DNA from: Hoyosella rhizosphaerae
GTDB lineage: Bacteria > Actinomycetota > Actinomycetes > Mycobacteriales > Mycobacteriaceae
Assembly (NCBI RefSeq): GCF_014643175.1
Contig: NZ_BMJH01000001.1
Span: 620,001 to 684,000 of the forward strand
Direction: 5' to 3'
DNA length: 64,000 nucleotides
Shown: in pieces, positions 41,759-50,971 of the stretch
How the letters are laid out: each line of letters starts with the position of its first letter
Numbering within the stretch: position 1 is the first letter of the stretch
Program-made: the position numbers and the translations under genes
Notes under the pieces: generated by a model
Databases searched by the model: none
What the model was told of the DNA's origin: nothing
The model's input: only the letters and a program-made list of their open reading frames with translations

Positions 41759-42522
41759 TGTGTCGACACTTGGCCTACATTGGCGAGCCTGTCCGCGTGA
41801 GCGACATCTACACCGCTGGGGATCACTCGCTGGTACACCAGTCCTACCTGCCGAAGGACATGCGTGGCGGCGGCGTCATTAACGCTGACGGCTACGGGGT
41901 TGCCTGGTGGTCCGACGGCGAGGCGTCCCGGTATCGCAGCGCCTCACCCATTTGGGCTGACCGCTCCGGAGAGGCTGCTATGTCATCCTGTCGATCACAC
42001 GCCGTTGTCGCAGCCGTACGAAGCGCGACGGTGGGGATGCCCTTAGTCGAGACCGCGTGCGCGCCTTTCATTTCGCGGCAGTGGGCGTTTAGTCACAACG
42101 GGTACGTTGCACAGTGGCCACACAGCGTGGTGCCCCTGGCGGGCGAAATTCCTCTCGCGGATCTGATGACCGTTGATGCCCCCACCGATTCGGCAGTGCT
42201 GTGGGCGTGGGTGCGCCACCAACTCCACAACGGACGCGCGGCATCGGATGTTCTGACCGAACTTACCTGCAGAATCGGCGCCGAGTTCCCCTCGTCCAAG
42301 TTGAACTTCCTACTGTGTGACGGCCACACAATCACCGCCACAACCTGGGGGCATAGTTTGTCGGTGCGGTCGGACGGAGCCACTGTTCTCGTCGCAAGTG
42401 AACCCACAGACTCGTCTCCCCAGTGGCGGGCTGTGCCTGATCGGCACCTCGTCGTCGCTACAACATCCCTAGTGGATGTGCACCCACTTGCCTGCACGCC
42501 GATTGAAGAGCCCCAGATCTAG
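41758..42522 (+). CDS. egtC: Ergothioneine EgtC, class II glutamine amidotransferase
   Basis: Removes glutamate from the gamma-glutamyl hercynyl-cysteine sulfoxide. 254 aa; the nucleophile Cys is residue 2 (MCRHLAYIGEPV) as required for the N-terminal-nucleophile fold, with GGVINADGYGVAWW, HAVVAAVRSATVGMP and FSHNGYV supporting the class II amidotransferase pocket. The start is fixed by overlap with the egtB stop. egtD follows after 7 nt. Confidence 0.96.
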   Translation: MCRHLAYIGEPVRVSDIYTAGDHSLVHQSYLPKDMRGGGVINADGYGVAWWSDGEASRYRSASPIWADRSGEAAMSSCRSHAVVAAVRSATVGMPLVETACAPFISRQWAFSHNGYVAQWPHSVVPLAGEIPLADLMTVDAPTDSAVLWAWVRHQLHNGRAASDVLTELTCRIGAEFPSSKLNFLLCDGHTITATTWGHSLSVRSDGATVLVASEPTDSSPQWRAVPDRHLVVATTSLVDVHPLACTPIEEPQI

Positions 42523-42529
42523 GAGAGGT

Positions 42530-43528
42530 ATGCCGGTGCCAACAACGCAACGCCATGATGTCCATATCGAACCGCACGATCGCGAGCGGGCACTGATTAA
42601 AGATGTGCAGGACGGTTTGGGTTCGCGACCCTACACATTGCCGCCGAAATGGTTCTATGACTCCACCGGCAGCGAGCTATTTGACCAGATCACGACGCTG
42701 GCGGAGTACTACCCCACCCGAACCGAACGCGCAGTTCTGGAATCATGTGTGTCCGATATAGCAGAAGCGACAGGTGCGCACACCGTTGTCGAACTGGGGT
42801 CAGGGTCGTCCGAGAAGACACGACTGCTGCTCGATGCGCTGCAAGCCCACGGAACTCTGCGCACCTATGTTGCGCAGGATGTGTCGGAAAGCGCGCTGAC
42901 TGCTGCCATGAATCACATAATGGTCGACTACCCAGGTGTGGATCTGCACAGCGTCGTCAGTGACTTCTCCGCCGCAAACTACCGGGACGGGTTGCATTGG
43001 TTGCCGGACTACCCCCACCGCCTGTTGGTGTTCCTCGGTGGAACCATAGGAAACTTGGTGCCTGCGGAACGCGCGCACTTCTTCGGTGCGATGCGTGAAC
43101 TGCTCCACGACGGCGAACATGTCCTACTCGGCGCAGGGTTGATCATTGATGAGACCACCATGGTGGCGGCGTATGACGATGCACGTGGTGTGACGGCGGA
43201 CTTCAACCGCAATGTGCTGTCCGTGATGAATGCGGAATTGGGTGCCGACTTCGATGTGCACGAGTTCGACCACGTTTCTCTGTGGGATGCGGAAAATCAG
43301 TGGATTGAGATGCACCTACGTGCACGCAAAGACATGACTGTGCAGGTCCCCGGCGCTGGTGTAGTGGTGAATCTTGAAGCGGGTGAGACGATCCGCACGG
43401 AGGTATCAGCGAAGTTTGAACTGTCTGCACTCGTTGAGGAGTTGGCGGCGCATCAATTGCACGTGAGGCTGGTGTGGCAGGACCCCGATTCGCGTTTTGC
43501 GGTGTTGCTCGCTGAAGCAGCACAGTAG
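42530..43528 (+). CDS. egtD: Ergothioneine EgtD, histidine N-alpha-methyltransferase
   Basis: Trimethylates histidine to hercynine. 332 aa from an ATG with AGGAGAGG directly upstream. The histidine/SAM domain reads VVELGSGSSEKTRLLLDAL (motif I), TYVAQDVSESAL and LLVFLGGTIGNL, and the Tyr/Asn-rich N-terminal lid has LPPKWFYDSTGSELFDQIT. This is the last egt gene here; egtE, the PLP-dependent C-S lyase that usually completes the cluster, is not in the window. Confidence 0.96.
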   Translation: MPVPTTQRHDVHIEPHDRERALIKDVQDGLGSRPYTLPPKWFYDSTGSELFDQITTLAEYYPTRTERAVLESCVSDIAEATGAHTVVELGSGSSEKTRLLLDALQAHGTLRTYVAQDVSESALTAAMNHIMVDYPGVDLHSVVSDFSAANYRDGLHWLPDYPHRLLVFLGGTIGNLVPAERAHFFGAMRELLHDGEHVLLGAGLIIDETTMVAAYDDARGVTADFNRNVLSVMNAELGADFDVHEFDHVSLWDAENQWIEMHLRARKDMTVQVPGAGVVVNLEAGETIRTEVSAKFELSALVEELAAHQLHVRLVWQDPDSRFAVLLAEAAQ

Positions 43529-43607
43529 TATCACGATTCTCATCACAACGGCGATACTCCATTATCATGAAGGGTAGGTCGGGACAACCTATTCGAGGTG
43601 AGGTGTG

Positions 43608-44156
43608 ATGAAAAAAACATTCTCGGCCCTGGCTGGCTCAGCCCTTGTGGCGGGCGCTTTGGTCTTAGTTCCTGCGTCGGCATCAGCAGCGCCGTACTGC
43701 GGAATCGTGTGGGGTTCACTGCAAAAGACTCAACAAGTGATGTCCACGGCGCCGGTTGTCAACGTCCGCTCTGGTCAGCACAACTGTTTTGACAGAGTGG
43801 TGGTCGACATTAAAGGCCCCGTGGCCGGGTACCACGTTCGGTACGTCGATGTGGTGCGCCAAGATGGATCCGGGCACGCAGTTCCGCTGCGAGGTGGCGC
43901 GGCCATCCAGGTGATTGTTATGTCGCCAGCGTATGACTCGTATGGCAACGCTACGTATTCACCGGCGAACAGGAACGAAATCGTCAACGTGAACAACTAT
44001 CAAACATTCCGCCAGGTGGCGTATGCAGGCTCCTTTGAGGGGCAAACTACCTTCGGTGTGGGTGTTCGTGCGCGGCTTCCATTCCGGGTGTTCACCCTTG
44101 ATGGTCCTGCTGAGTACTCACGCGTTGTTGTTGATGTGGCGCACTACTGGCAGTAA
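43608..44156 (+). CDS. Secreted AMIN-like domain protein
   Basis: 182-aa exported protein. The signal peptide (KKTFSALAGSALVAGALVLVPASASA) is clear; the mature part has beta-strand-rich sequence with CGIVWGSL, SGQHNCFDRVVVDIKG, GYHVRYVDVV and a late VGVRARLPFRVF, the layout of the AMIN-like family of actinobacterial surface proteins, including a conserved Cys pair. The start is the ATG after the GTG that opens the frame; a ribosome site GAGG is close by. It is downstream of egtD but the 79-nt gap suggests a separate promoter. Biochemical role unknown, probably cell-wall associated. Confidence 0.85.
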   Translation: MKKTFSALAGSALVAGALVLVPASASAAPYCGIVWGSLQKTQQVMSTAPVVNVRSGQHNCFDRVVVDIKGPVAGYHVRYVDVVRQDGSGHAVPLRGGAAIQVIVMSPAYDSYGNATYSPANRNEIVNVNNYQTFRQVAYAGSFEGQTTFGVGVRARLPFRVFTLDGPAEYSRVVVDVAHYWQ

Positions 44157-44175
44157 CGCCGCACGTGGGTGTTGT

Positions 44176-47100
44176 TTAGTTTGCCCCCACATCGCACAGG
44201 GCAAGGAACGCTCCGAGCTCTTCTAACCCTTCCGGTGTGGTGGGCATGAAGTCAGTGAGGGCGTGTGACCGCACCACAATGGCTAACCATTGGCCGCGGG
44301 ACACCGCCACGTTAAGCCTGTTGCGCGACATCAGAAAGCCCATTCCCCGCGGAACGTCTTCCACGGCGGACGCTGTCATGGATACGATCGCTACTGCTGC
44401 TTGTCGGCCTTGAAACTTGTCTACCGTCCCGACCATGACCTCTGCGAGGCCCGCAGCTTTGAGCGTCGCGGCGATTGTTTCTACTTGCGCGTTGTACGGA
44501 GCGACGACGATGACGTCGGATGCATTCAACGGGCGGGGTTGCTCGCCACCTTTTTCTGTCCAGGGCTTGCCCAGTAGTCCGATGATGGTGTCGCGGACCG
44601 CTTCGGCTTCTTCTATCGATGAGGTTGAGTTGCCGTGATGGTCGACCATGATGGTGCGCACGCCTGGTGCCACGCCTTCGAGGTGTCTGGCTGTGGTGAC
44701 GGACTCTTCGCTATAGAGACGACCCTCGTACGACAGGGTTGAGACGGCCTTGCATAGTGCGGGATGCATACGGAAGGTCCGTTCCAAGAAGTATCCATAG
44801 CCCTCTGGCAGTGTCCCTCGTTGTCCGATTAACCATCCGAGTGCCGAGTGGTCTACAGGTTCGGGGTGGGTGCCTTGGCTTACCTGCGGGAGTTGTTGGG
44901 GGTCGCCGAGCAGCAACAGATTTCGGGCTGAACCGGCTACGGCAAGTGTGTTGGCGAGGGAGAACTGACCTGCCTCATCGATGACGAGGAGGTCGAGGGA
45001 CTGGGCGGGGATTTGATTCGTGTTCGAGAATGCCCAGGCGGTCCCCCCGACGACGATCCCGTCGTGGGCGGCATCGATCAACGCGGCAATGTCGTTCTTG
45101 TTTTTGGTAGTCGACCACTTGTCTGACTTCAATCTGTTTTCGCCTTTAAAAACCGCCGTTCCGGCAACGCCAGCGTCAACGATGCCGTCGAGCATGTTTT
45201 CGACGACGGAATGGGACTGCGCTACAACTCCAACTTTCCAGGCATGGTTGTTGACTAGTTCCGCGATGACCCGCGAACCGGTGAAGGTTTTCCCAGTCCC
45301 CGGTGGTCCTTGCACTGCGACGTAGGAGTCCGCGAGATTACGCAGTGTGGTGACGATGGCAGTTGCTGTGTCGTGTGCGACGACCGTGGCCGGTGGGCGC
45401 CCGGCTTTGGTGCGCGGCGCCGAGCGGAGAAGGACGTCGATCCCTGCGGTGGCAGGCACGGTCGGCCAACTGTCGACGAACTGCTCTCCGGCTTCCGCGA
45501 GTGCTTGTTCCAGGCTTTTTGTTGCAGGTGGGCTACCTGGTGTGAACGCAACTGGAATGTCGTCGAATGGTTCTACGCCTTTAGGGAGGCGCTCCCACAC
45601 GATTGCTCCGTGATCGGGATAGCGGATACCGGCGCTGTTGCATTCGTCTTCGCTGAGCAACTTGGCGTTGCGTCCTACCCCACGCCCCTCTGGAACTGGT
45701 TGCGGTATTCCCTCCGGTGGGGGCGACTGATAGAGGGCGAACACGTCTTTGCCTTCTCCGAGCCCTGAGCCTGGGGGAATTTCGCCCGTGACGTGGACAT
45801 ACCGGCAGTAGTTTGAACGCGGTGTGGGTTTTTCCCACGGTTGCACTGTGACGGCTTTGTCGACGACGAACGCTTCGTTGGAATCGACGAGGTCGCCGTC
45901 GGTGGCGGATAGTCGGTCGAAGTGCCCCCACCAGAAGGGTTTGCGTTCGCGCCAGTGGTAATTCAACGCCGCGGCCATCATCGCGGCGGCCTGTTGCGGA
46001 TCAGAGCGCTCATGCCGCGGGATGTCTTCGGTCAACTCGAGTAGTGCACGTTCGAGTTCGGAGTCGTCGAAATTGTCGGGAACATCGTCGACCAGGGTCA
46101 TTTCACGATGCCGCAACGCGATGCCGTGGTCGGCGGCGTGGTGGGCCAGCCAGTTACGTAGGTGCAGGGTGGAGTCGCAGTCGTAGCGGTTGTAGTCCGC
46201 GATGGAGTTGAGCACGGCGGCTGCGGCGGTGTGGTCTCCTGCCCGCACGAGGTCCGTGTAGTGGGCGTACTCGACGATCGAATCGCCGGCGGTGGTGACG
46301 TCGCCCCCGCGAAGGTGATCGCCCATGTAGAGGGGTTCGAGTTTTTTGATGCTGTAGGACGGTTTGCCGATGCGCAGAGCTTTGCGAACAAGTGGGTACA
46401 GGTCGATCAGAACATTGGCGCGTAGTAGTTCATCGACTTCGGTTTCGCACACTCCGTGGCGCCCGGCGAGCCGCCGCAGTGCTGTTTTTTCGTACGGTGC
46501 GTAGTGGTAGATGTGCATATCGGGGTACTGTTCGCGCCGCTTGCCGATGTAGGCGATGAAATCACGCAGAGCCTGTTTCTCCTGGGCACGGTCGTGAGCC
46601 CAGAACGCCACAAAGGTTGTCTGCACATCGGGGGTGTGGCTAATCGTGCCGTCGGGAGCTTCCACCAGTCCGAATAGGTATTCCAACCCCCAGTCCGGGG
46701 AGTCGCCTTCCGTCCACAGCGGGTCACCTTCAAAGTCGAAAAATACGTCTCCAGCGCTCGGCGCGGGCAGTTCCGTCAGCGCGTGTGGGTTGTAGACGGA
46801 GAAGTGAGGCTTTCCGGTTCGCTCCTCAATAAGTTGCGCTTCGGCTTGCGCTTGCAGTCGCGCCAACGTGGGCGCGGAGATGCCGGAAACGGGTTTGCCT
46901 GGACTGAGTTCGGCGACATCATCGATCGTGCGGATATTCGCGGCGAACAGCCTGGTGCGTTGCACCGTCGTTAATCCTGCGATGAGGATCGGGTCGCGGG
47001 TCTGAATGAGATGGTCCGCGACGAGATCACTGTGAATGTTGATGCTGTAGCGAGGGTCCCCCCATTGCACCGGCGCCGCTTCTGCGAGGTGCTCACGGAG

Positions 47101-47748
47101 AATAAAGTCCAGACGAGCGCGGCGTTGCCTGTACACCGGCAGCACATCGGCGAGTTGGTGATTAGTCACTGTGCCATCACCGAGAACCAGATGCACGTGG
47201 GGTGCAACAGCAACGCCCGACGAGAGTAGTTGGTCGGCATAGGCGGCGAGCTGGAGCAACGCGGTGACGCGAGCGTGCCGCGACAACTTCGTGTCATACA
47301 CCGCGTACGTAGGCTGCCCGTCGAGGCCAACTTCGCGCAGCAGAAAATCGCAGAAACCAGCAAAATGCCCGTCGTAGAATGTGCCTTGAAAGATCACAGG
47401 CGCACCTTGACGAATTGCGTCCAGGGTGGCTTCCCGCGCGGCGATCAGAGCCGATTCAGTGAAGGCGGGGCGTTGCAGTTGCACCACACCGTCACCATGC
47501 TTTGCGATCAAACTGTCAAGCATGCGCTGCTCGTGCTCATCCCCGAGTTCCGCAGCGCGAGCCATCATCGCATCGTCGGCGACCGCGGGAGCATCCCACC
47601 GTCCCAACTTGATGTCGAGCATGCGAAGAGTGTCGAATTCGCTGGTGGCAGCCTGAGCAAGGTCGGTTGCGCTGTAAATCACCCGCACATTGTCATCGTG
47701 TGCTGACGAATCGTGGTGTGCGGAATCTGGATGGCGCAGGATGAACAC
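44176..47748 (-). CDS. TM0106-type RecB-like nuclease fused to SF1 helicase
   Basis: 1190-aa two-part enzyme from the GTG at 47746-47748 with GGAG 5 nt upstream; the open frame continues 68 codons into the neighbouring gene. The N-terminal third is a PD-(D/E)xK nuclease (FYDGHFAGFCDFLL, TYAVYDTKLSRHARVTALLQLAAY) followed by a ribonuclease H-like module (DVFFDFEGDPLW, IYHYAPYEKTALRRLAG). The C-terminal half is a DNA2-like helicase: VQGPPGTGKTFTG (Walker A), LLVIDEAGQFSLAN (Walker B), LLGDPQQLPQVS, VDKFQGRQAAVAIVSM and SRNRLNVAVSRG. It should degrade or unwind nucleic acid ends in repair. All helicase motifs are intact. Confidence 0.93.
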   Translation of the reverse strand: MFILRHPDSAHHDSSAHDDNVRVIYSATDLAQAATSEFDTLRMLDIKLGRWDAPAVADDAMMARAAELGDEHEQRMLDSLIAKHGDGVVQLQRPAFTESALIAAREATLDAIRQGAPVIFQGTFYDGHFAGFCDFLLREVGLDGQPTYAVYDTKLSRHARVTALLQLAAYADQLLSSGVAVAPHVHLVLGDGTVTNHQLADVLPVYRQRRARLDFILREHLAEAAPVQWGDPRYSINIHSDLVADHLIQTRDPILIAGLTTVQRTRLFAANIRTIDDVAELSPGKPVSGISAPTLARLQAQAEAQLIEERTGKPHFSVYNPHALTELPAPSAGDVFFDFEGDPLWTEGDSPDWGLEYLFGLVEAPDGTISHTPDVQTTFVAFWAHDRAQEKQALRDFIAYIGKRREQYPDMHIYHYAPYEKTALRRLAGRHGVCETEVDELLRANVLIDLYPLVRKALRIGKPSYSIKKLEPLYMGDHLRGGDVTTAGDSIVEYAHYTDLVRAGDHTAAAAVLNSIADYNRYDCDSTLHLRNWLAHHAADHGIALRHREMTLVDDVPDNFDDSELERALLELTEDIPRHERSDPQQAAAMMAAALNYHWRERKPFWWGHFDRLSATDGDLVDSNEAFVVDKAVTVQPWEKPTPRSNYCRYVHVTGEIPPGSGLGEGKDVFALYQSPPPEGIPQPVPEGRGVGRNAKLLSEDECNSAGIRYPDHGAIVWERLPKGVEPFDDIPVAFTPGSPPATKSLEQALAEAGEQFVDSWPTVPATAGIDVLLRSAPRTKAGRPPATVVAHDTATAIVTTLRNLADSYVAVQGPPGTGKTFTGSRVIAELVNNHAWKVGVVAQSHSVVENMLDGIVDAGVAGTAVFKGENRLKSDKWSTTKNKNDIAALIDAAHDGIVVGGTAWAFSNTNQIPAQSLDLLVIDEAGQFSLANTLAVAGSARNLLLLGDPQQLPQVSQGTHPEPVDHSALGWLIGQRGTLPEGYGYFLERTFRMHPALCKAVSTLSYEGRLYSEESVTTARHLEGVAPGVRTIMVDHHGNSTSSIEEAEAVRDTIIGLLGKPWTEKGGEQPRPLNASDVIVVAPYNAQVETIAATLKAAGLAEVMVGTVDKFQGRQAAVAIVSMTASAVEDVPRGMGFLMSRNRLNVAVSRGQWLAIVVRSHALTDFMPTTPEGLEELGAFLALCDVGAN

Positions 47749-47836
47749 AGCGGCTCCGGTCTGTAATTCTGAGCGGGCATTCTTGAGAACGGGCGAATCA
47801 GGTTCAGACCTTACGTGGTGCCGCTGACAGTTTTGG

Positions 47837-48232
47837 TTAATCCTCGATGAGTTTGAGGGCGTAGAGACCAAGGGCCGCAATGACGATGAATGCGGTGCTA
47901 GGCATCGACGGGCCAAGTACGGCACCACCAAATGGGTTGCTGAGCAAAACAACCCAGCCGCACACCAAAACTATGAGCAGCATCGAGAATCCGGCCGCAC
48001 TGACATGCGTGGATCCCACGCTGGGGATTTCTAGTCGCAATGCTCCGCGCCGTGCTTTGCGGCGACGTTCCGCGAGAGCACGCGCGGCCTCAGCGTTGTG
48101 GGGGCGCTTGGCCGATCGTTTGGTCGGTCGCTTCGCTGTGTCTCGATAGCTGCGCCGGACCTGATCAGCGGTGTGTGACCTGCGCGGAACCGCGCCGCGA
48201 ACTGCGCGGTCGGGAGTATTTCTCCCTGCCAT
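47837..48232 (-). CDS. Small basic membrane protein
   Basis: 131-aa protein: a strongly basic N-terminal half (DTAKRPTKRSAKRPHNAEAARALAERRRKARRG), then two hydrophobic segments (GFSMLLIVLVCGWVVLLS and STAFIVIAALGLYALKLI). GGGAGG lies 9 nt upstream of the ATG. The layout (charged cytoplasmic tail plus two spans) resembles small actinobacterial membrane proteins of unknown role. It lies upstream of the nuclease-helicase, whose frame overlaps its 3' end if the longer start were used. Confidence 0.75.
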   Translation of the reverse strand: MAGRNTPDRAVRGAVPRRSHTADQVRRSYRDTAKRPTKRSAKRPHNAEAARALAERRRKARRGALRLEIPSVGSTHVSAAGFSMLLIVLVCGWVVLLSNPFGGAVLGPSMPSTAFIVIAALGLYALKLIED

Positions 48233-48362
48233 GGCCAACACCTCCCCTACGTAACCCTCTACCTTAGGTTGATTGTAGGCACACGGGAACCTCCCCTACT
48301 GTGGATTTGTCCGTAATCTGCGTCACGACAAACTCTCAAAACCACTTTCCGCCTTAAGCCGA

Positions 48363-48375
48363 TACCCTGTTAGGC
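48363..48375 (+). promoter_or_regulatory. Leaderless promoter of the GNAT-NUDIX gene
   Basis: A -10 element TACCCT (48363-48368) lies 7 nt before the GTG start at 48376 and there is no ribosome site, so the mRNA is probably leaderless. Confidence 0.5.
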
Positions 48376-49407
48376 GTGGGAGAACCAAGCGCGCAGCATC
48401 CCGAACCCCCCGTACTCACCGACGGGGTCGTCACGCTTCGGCCGTGGACAGACAACGACGTCAACGCCGCAGTTGCAGGCAACGACGACGAACTCACTAG
48501 ATGGGTGGGTCAAACGTCCCTTAATAATCTTCACGACGCACCAACATGGTCGCGCGAAGCGTTCGCCGATAACCGGCGCGTAGTGAACCTCGTCATCGAA
48601 CACCAAGACTTACCAGTCGGCTACGTCGAAGTACGCCGCACCGGCGCCACCACCGGCGACCTGCAATGGGCGCTGTTCGCTGGGCATCGGGGACGCGGCC
48701 TCGCGACACGATCTCTCGCATTACTCGCTGACTACGCATTCACTGAACTGCACCTTTCTCGGCTGCAAGCGTATGTGGACGTCGACAACCACCGGTCCAT
48801 ACGTCTTGCCACGCGATCAGGTCTGCGCCGTGAAGGGGTCTTGAGGAAGGGCGACGCTCGCGACAACAAAAGTCACGACACCGTAGTTCTGGCGCGGTTG
48901 GCAGACGATCCGCCACTGAGAGACCCCGCGGGTTTCCGCGAGATCCTCAATGCCTTCTTGCCGCGCAAACGCGCGATCAGCCAACTTCTCATCAGGGACG
49001 ATCAAGACCGCGTATTGCTGTGTCAATTGACCTACAAACGCGACTGGGACTTGCCCGGCGGCGTCGTCGAAGTGGGCGAATCACCCCACCTCGCCGCGAG
49101 CAGGGAAGCAGAAGAAGAACTAGGAATCACAGTGACGACCGGACCACTGCTCCTCACCGATTGGCTACCGCCATGGGGTGGGTGGGATGACGCTGTGTGC
49201 CTCGTTTTTGACGGCGGAACTTACCCACCAACCCTGACCGACCAGATCACCGTCGACGGCAAGGAAATCAAGTCAGCAATGTTCTGCACACCATCGCAAG
49301 TGCAGCGACTCTGTGCTGATTTCACTGCCCGCCGAATCGAAGCCGCACTAAATGCCGCACAGGGTGGCGGTACGAACTACACCGAATCAGGGCGCACCAC
49401 GGCATGA
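48376..49407 (+). CDS. GNAT acetyltransferase-NUDIX hydrolase fusion
   Basis: 343-aa fusion. Residues 1-175 are a GNAT N-acetyltransferase of the RimJ/RimL type: LTDGVVTLRPWTDNDV and the acetyl-CoA loop FAGHRGRGLATRSLALLADYAF, then DVDNHRSIRLATRSGLRREGVLR. Residues about 195-325 are a NUDIX hydrolase with the box GGVVEVGESPHLAASREAEEELGI in which the catalytic G-x5-E-x7-REUxEExGU pattern is exact. Such fusions occur in mycobacteria. The GTG start has a leaderless -10. The stop overlaps csaA by 4 nt. The natural substrate is unknown: acetylation of amines/peptides plus hydrolysis of a nucleoside-diphosphate derivative is expected. Confidence 0.93.
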   Translation: MGEPSAQHPEPPVLTDGVVTLRPWTDNDVNAAVAGNDDELTRWVGQTSLNNLHDAPTWSREAFADNRRVVNLVIEHQDLPVGYVEVRRTGATTGDLQWALFAGHRGRGLATRSLALLADYAFTELHLSRLQAYVDVDNHRSIRLATRSGLRREGVLRKGDARDNKSHDTVVLARLADDPPLRDPAGFREILNAFLPRKRAISQLLIRDDQDRVLLCQLTYKRDWDLPGGVVEVGESPHLAASREAEEELGITVTTGPLLLTDWLPPWGGWDDAVCLVFDGGTYPPTLTDQITVDGKEIKSAMFCTPSQVQRLCADFTARRIEAALNAAQGGGTNYTESGRTTA

Positions 49408-49730
49408 ATCTCCCGGAACTTGGACCACTCGACCTGCGAATCGGCACGGTTGTCAGCGCCTACAAACACCCCACAGCGCGAATACCCGCGTACGTCCTGA
49501 CAATCAACCTTGGCGAACTGGGGACGAAGACGTCCAGCGCACAAATCACCGACCTATACGACGCGTCTAACCTCGTCGGGAGGCAAGTGATCTGTGTCTG
49601 CAACCTCGAACCAAAACGTATCGGCGGGGTCACCTCCGAGGTACTGACCATCGGCGCCTACCGCGAAGACGGCGCAGTCAGCCTCATTCGCGTTGACCAC
49701 CCCGTCGCCGACGGCACCCCGTTGGCTTAA
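49404..49730 (+). CDS. csaA: CsaA-like tRNA-binding-fold chaperone
   Basis: 108-aa oligonucleotide-binding-fold (EMAP/tRNA-binding) protein: DLRIGTVVSAYKHPTARIPAYVLTINLGELGTKTSSAQITDLYDASNLVGRQVICVCNLEPKRIGG matches the CsaA family throughout. Members dimerise and help nascent or exported proteins fold. The ATG overlaps the GNAT-NUDIX stop (ATGA), so the pair is co-translated. Confidence 0.93.
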   Translation: MNLPELGPLDLRIGTVVSAYKHPTARIPAYVLTINLGELGTKTSSAQITDLYDASNLVGRQVICVCNLEPKRIGGVTSEVLTIGAYREDGAVSLIRVDHPVADGTPLA

Positions 49731-49768
49731 AACCACGTCGGCTTTGAACTACAGCGGCAGGTCAGTCG

Positions 49769-50965
49769 TCACTGTGTTTCGCCACCGGCACGGATGCTCG
49801 CGGCCCGGCGGACAAGGTGGTTGCGCTCAGCTATGTTTGTTGCGAGTCGCGCAGCCTCTGCATACGCTGCTGCCGCAGACGCCAGATCACCGCCGAGTTC
49901 ATACAGGTAGCCACGGACCGCATGCCAACGATGGCGATCCCCCATCACCGCACCCAGTGCTTCGGTTTCGCGCAACCCCGACGCGGGGCCGAAAACATGC
50001 CCAACCACTACCGCCCGACCGAGCACGGCAGCTGGGTCTTGCCGTACTGGGTCGTCTGTGAGGTCGATAAGGTCGTCGTACCAGGCAAGGATCTGCACCC
50101 AGTCGGTCTCGTTCGCACTGGCAGCATCATCGTGGAGGGCCGCGATTGCGGCTTCGATCTGATATCGGCCCGGCCGGTAGAGTGCCAGCGCTGACTGGAG
50201 GACACGGACTCCCTCGGCTATCTCACGTGTGTCCCACAGTTGACGGTTCTGTCGATCGAGTGTGACGATCCGTCCTTCTTCGTCGAAACGCGCCGCTGAC
50301 CTTGCGTGGTTGAGAAGCATCAGCGCGAGGAGCCCACGCGCCTCGGGTTCGTCAGTGGCGAGGACGAGTTGCCGTGTGAGACGTATTGCCTCGCATGCCA
50401 GGTCGATCCGGCCACCATGACCGACAGTGTAAACAAGGTAGAGAACGCGAAGAACGACAGCGAGGTCGCCGGGCTGGTTGAGGCGGCGCCCCCTTAAGGT
50501 TCGCTTCGCCCTGCTGATCCGCTGTGCCATTGTTGACTCTGGAACATAAAACGCATCTGCGATCTCTTTGGTTGTGAGGCCGCCAACTGCGCGCAGTGTC
50601 AACGCGACTTGTGAGCCGGGTGCCAGTTCGGGATGGCAACAGCAAAACAGCAGGAATAGTGTGTCGTCGCCTTCTTCGGCCGCGGTGGGGCGAGGTTCGG
50701 CGGAAATCAGGTCTTCGCGGCGACGACGAGCAGCCTCGTTACGGCGGGCGTCGACAAGCCGCCTGGTGGCTACCGTCGTAAGCCATGCACTCGGGTTTCG
50801 GGGAGGATTTCGGGGCCACGATCGCAGCGCTTCGAGTAACGCTTCCTGTACCGCGTCTTCGGCATCATTGAAATCTTCACCGCGCCGAACAAGCGTCGCC
50901 AGCACGCGAGGTGTGAGGCCGCGTAGTTCGCCCTCACACTCCGGTGATCGCGTGATGTCGCCCAT
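49769..50965 (-). CDS. ECF42-type RNA polymerase sigma factor
   Basis: 398-aa extracytoplasmic-function sigma factor. Region 2 (EDFNDAEDAVQEALLEALRSWP, PSAWLTTVATRRLVDARR) and region 4 (LRAVGGLTTKEIADAFYVPESTMAQRISRAKRTL) are complete, followed by a long C-terminal extension (about 180-398) rich in helical repeats, which defines the ECF42 group. These sigmas lack a classic anti-sigma factor; the extension regulates activity. The upstream YCII-related gene at 50972 is the usual partner in this group. Confidence 0.92.
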   Translation of the reverse strand: MGDITRSPECEGELRGLTPRVLATLVRRGEDFNDAEDAVQEALLEALRSWPRNPPRNPSAWLTTVATRRLVDARRNEAARRRREDLISAEPRPTAAEEGDDTLFLLFCCCHPELAPGSQVALTLRAVGGLTTKEIADAFYVPESTMAQRISRAKRTLRGRRLNQPGDLAVVLRVLYLVYTVGHGGRIDLACEAIRLTRQLVLATDEPEARGLLALMLLNHARSAARFDEEGRIVTLDRQNRQLWDTREIAEGVRVLQSALALYRPGRYQIEAAIAALHDDAASANETDWVQILAWYDDLIDLTDDPVRQDPAAVLGRAVVVGHVFGPASGLRETEALGAVMGDRHRWHAVRGYLYELGGDLASAAAAYAEAARLATNIAERNHLVRRAASIRAGGETQ

Positions 50966-50971
50966 GCTGTG

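Noticed and set aside
47230-47706. 158-codon plus-strand frame over the nuclease-helicase
   Set aside because: Antisense to the conserved nuclease domain; no start signal.
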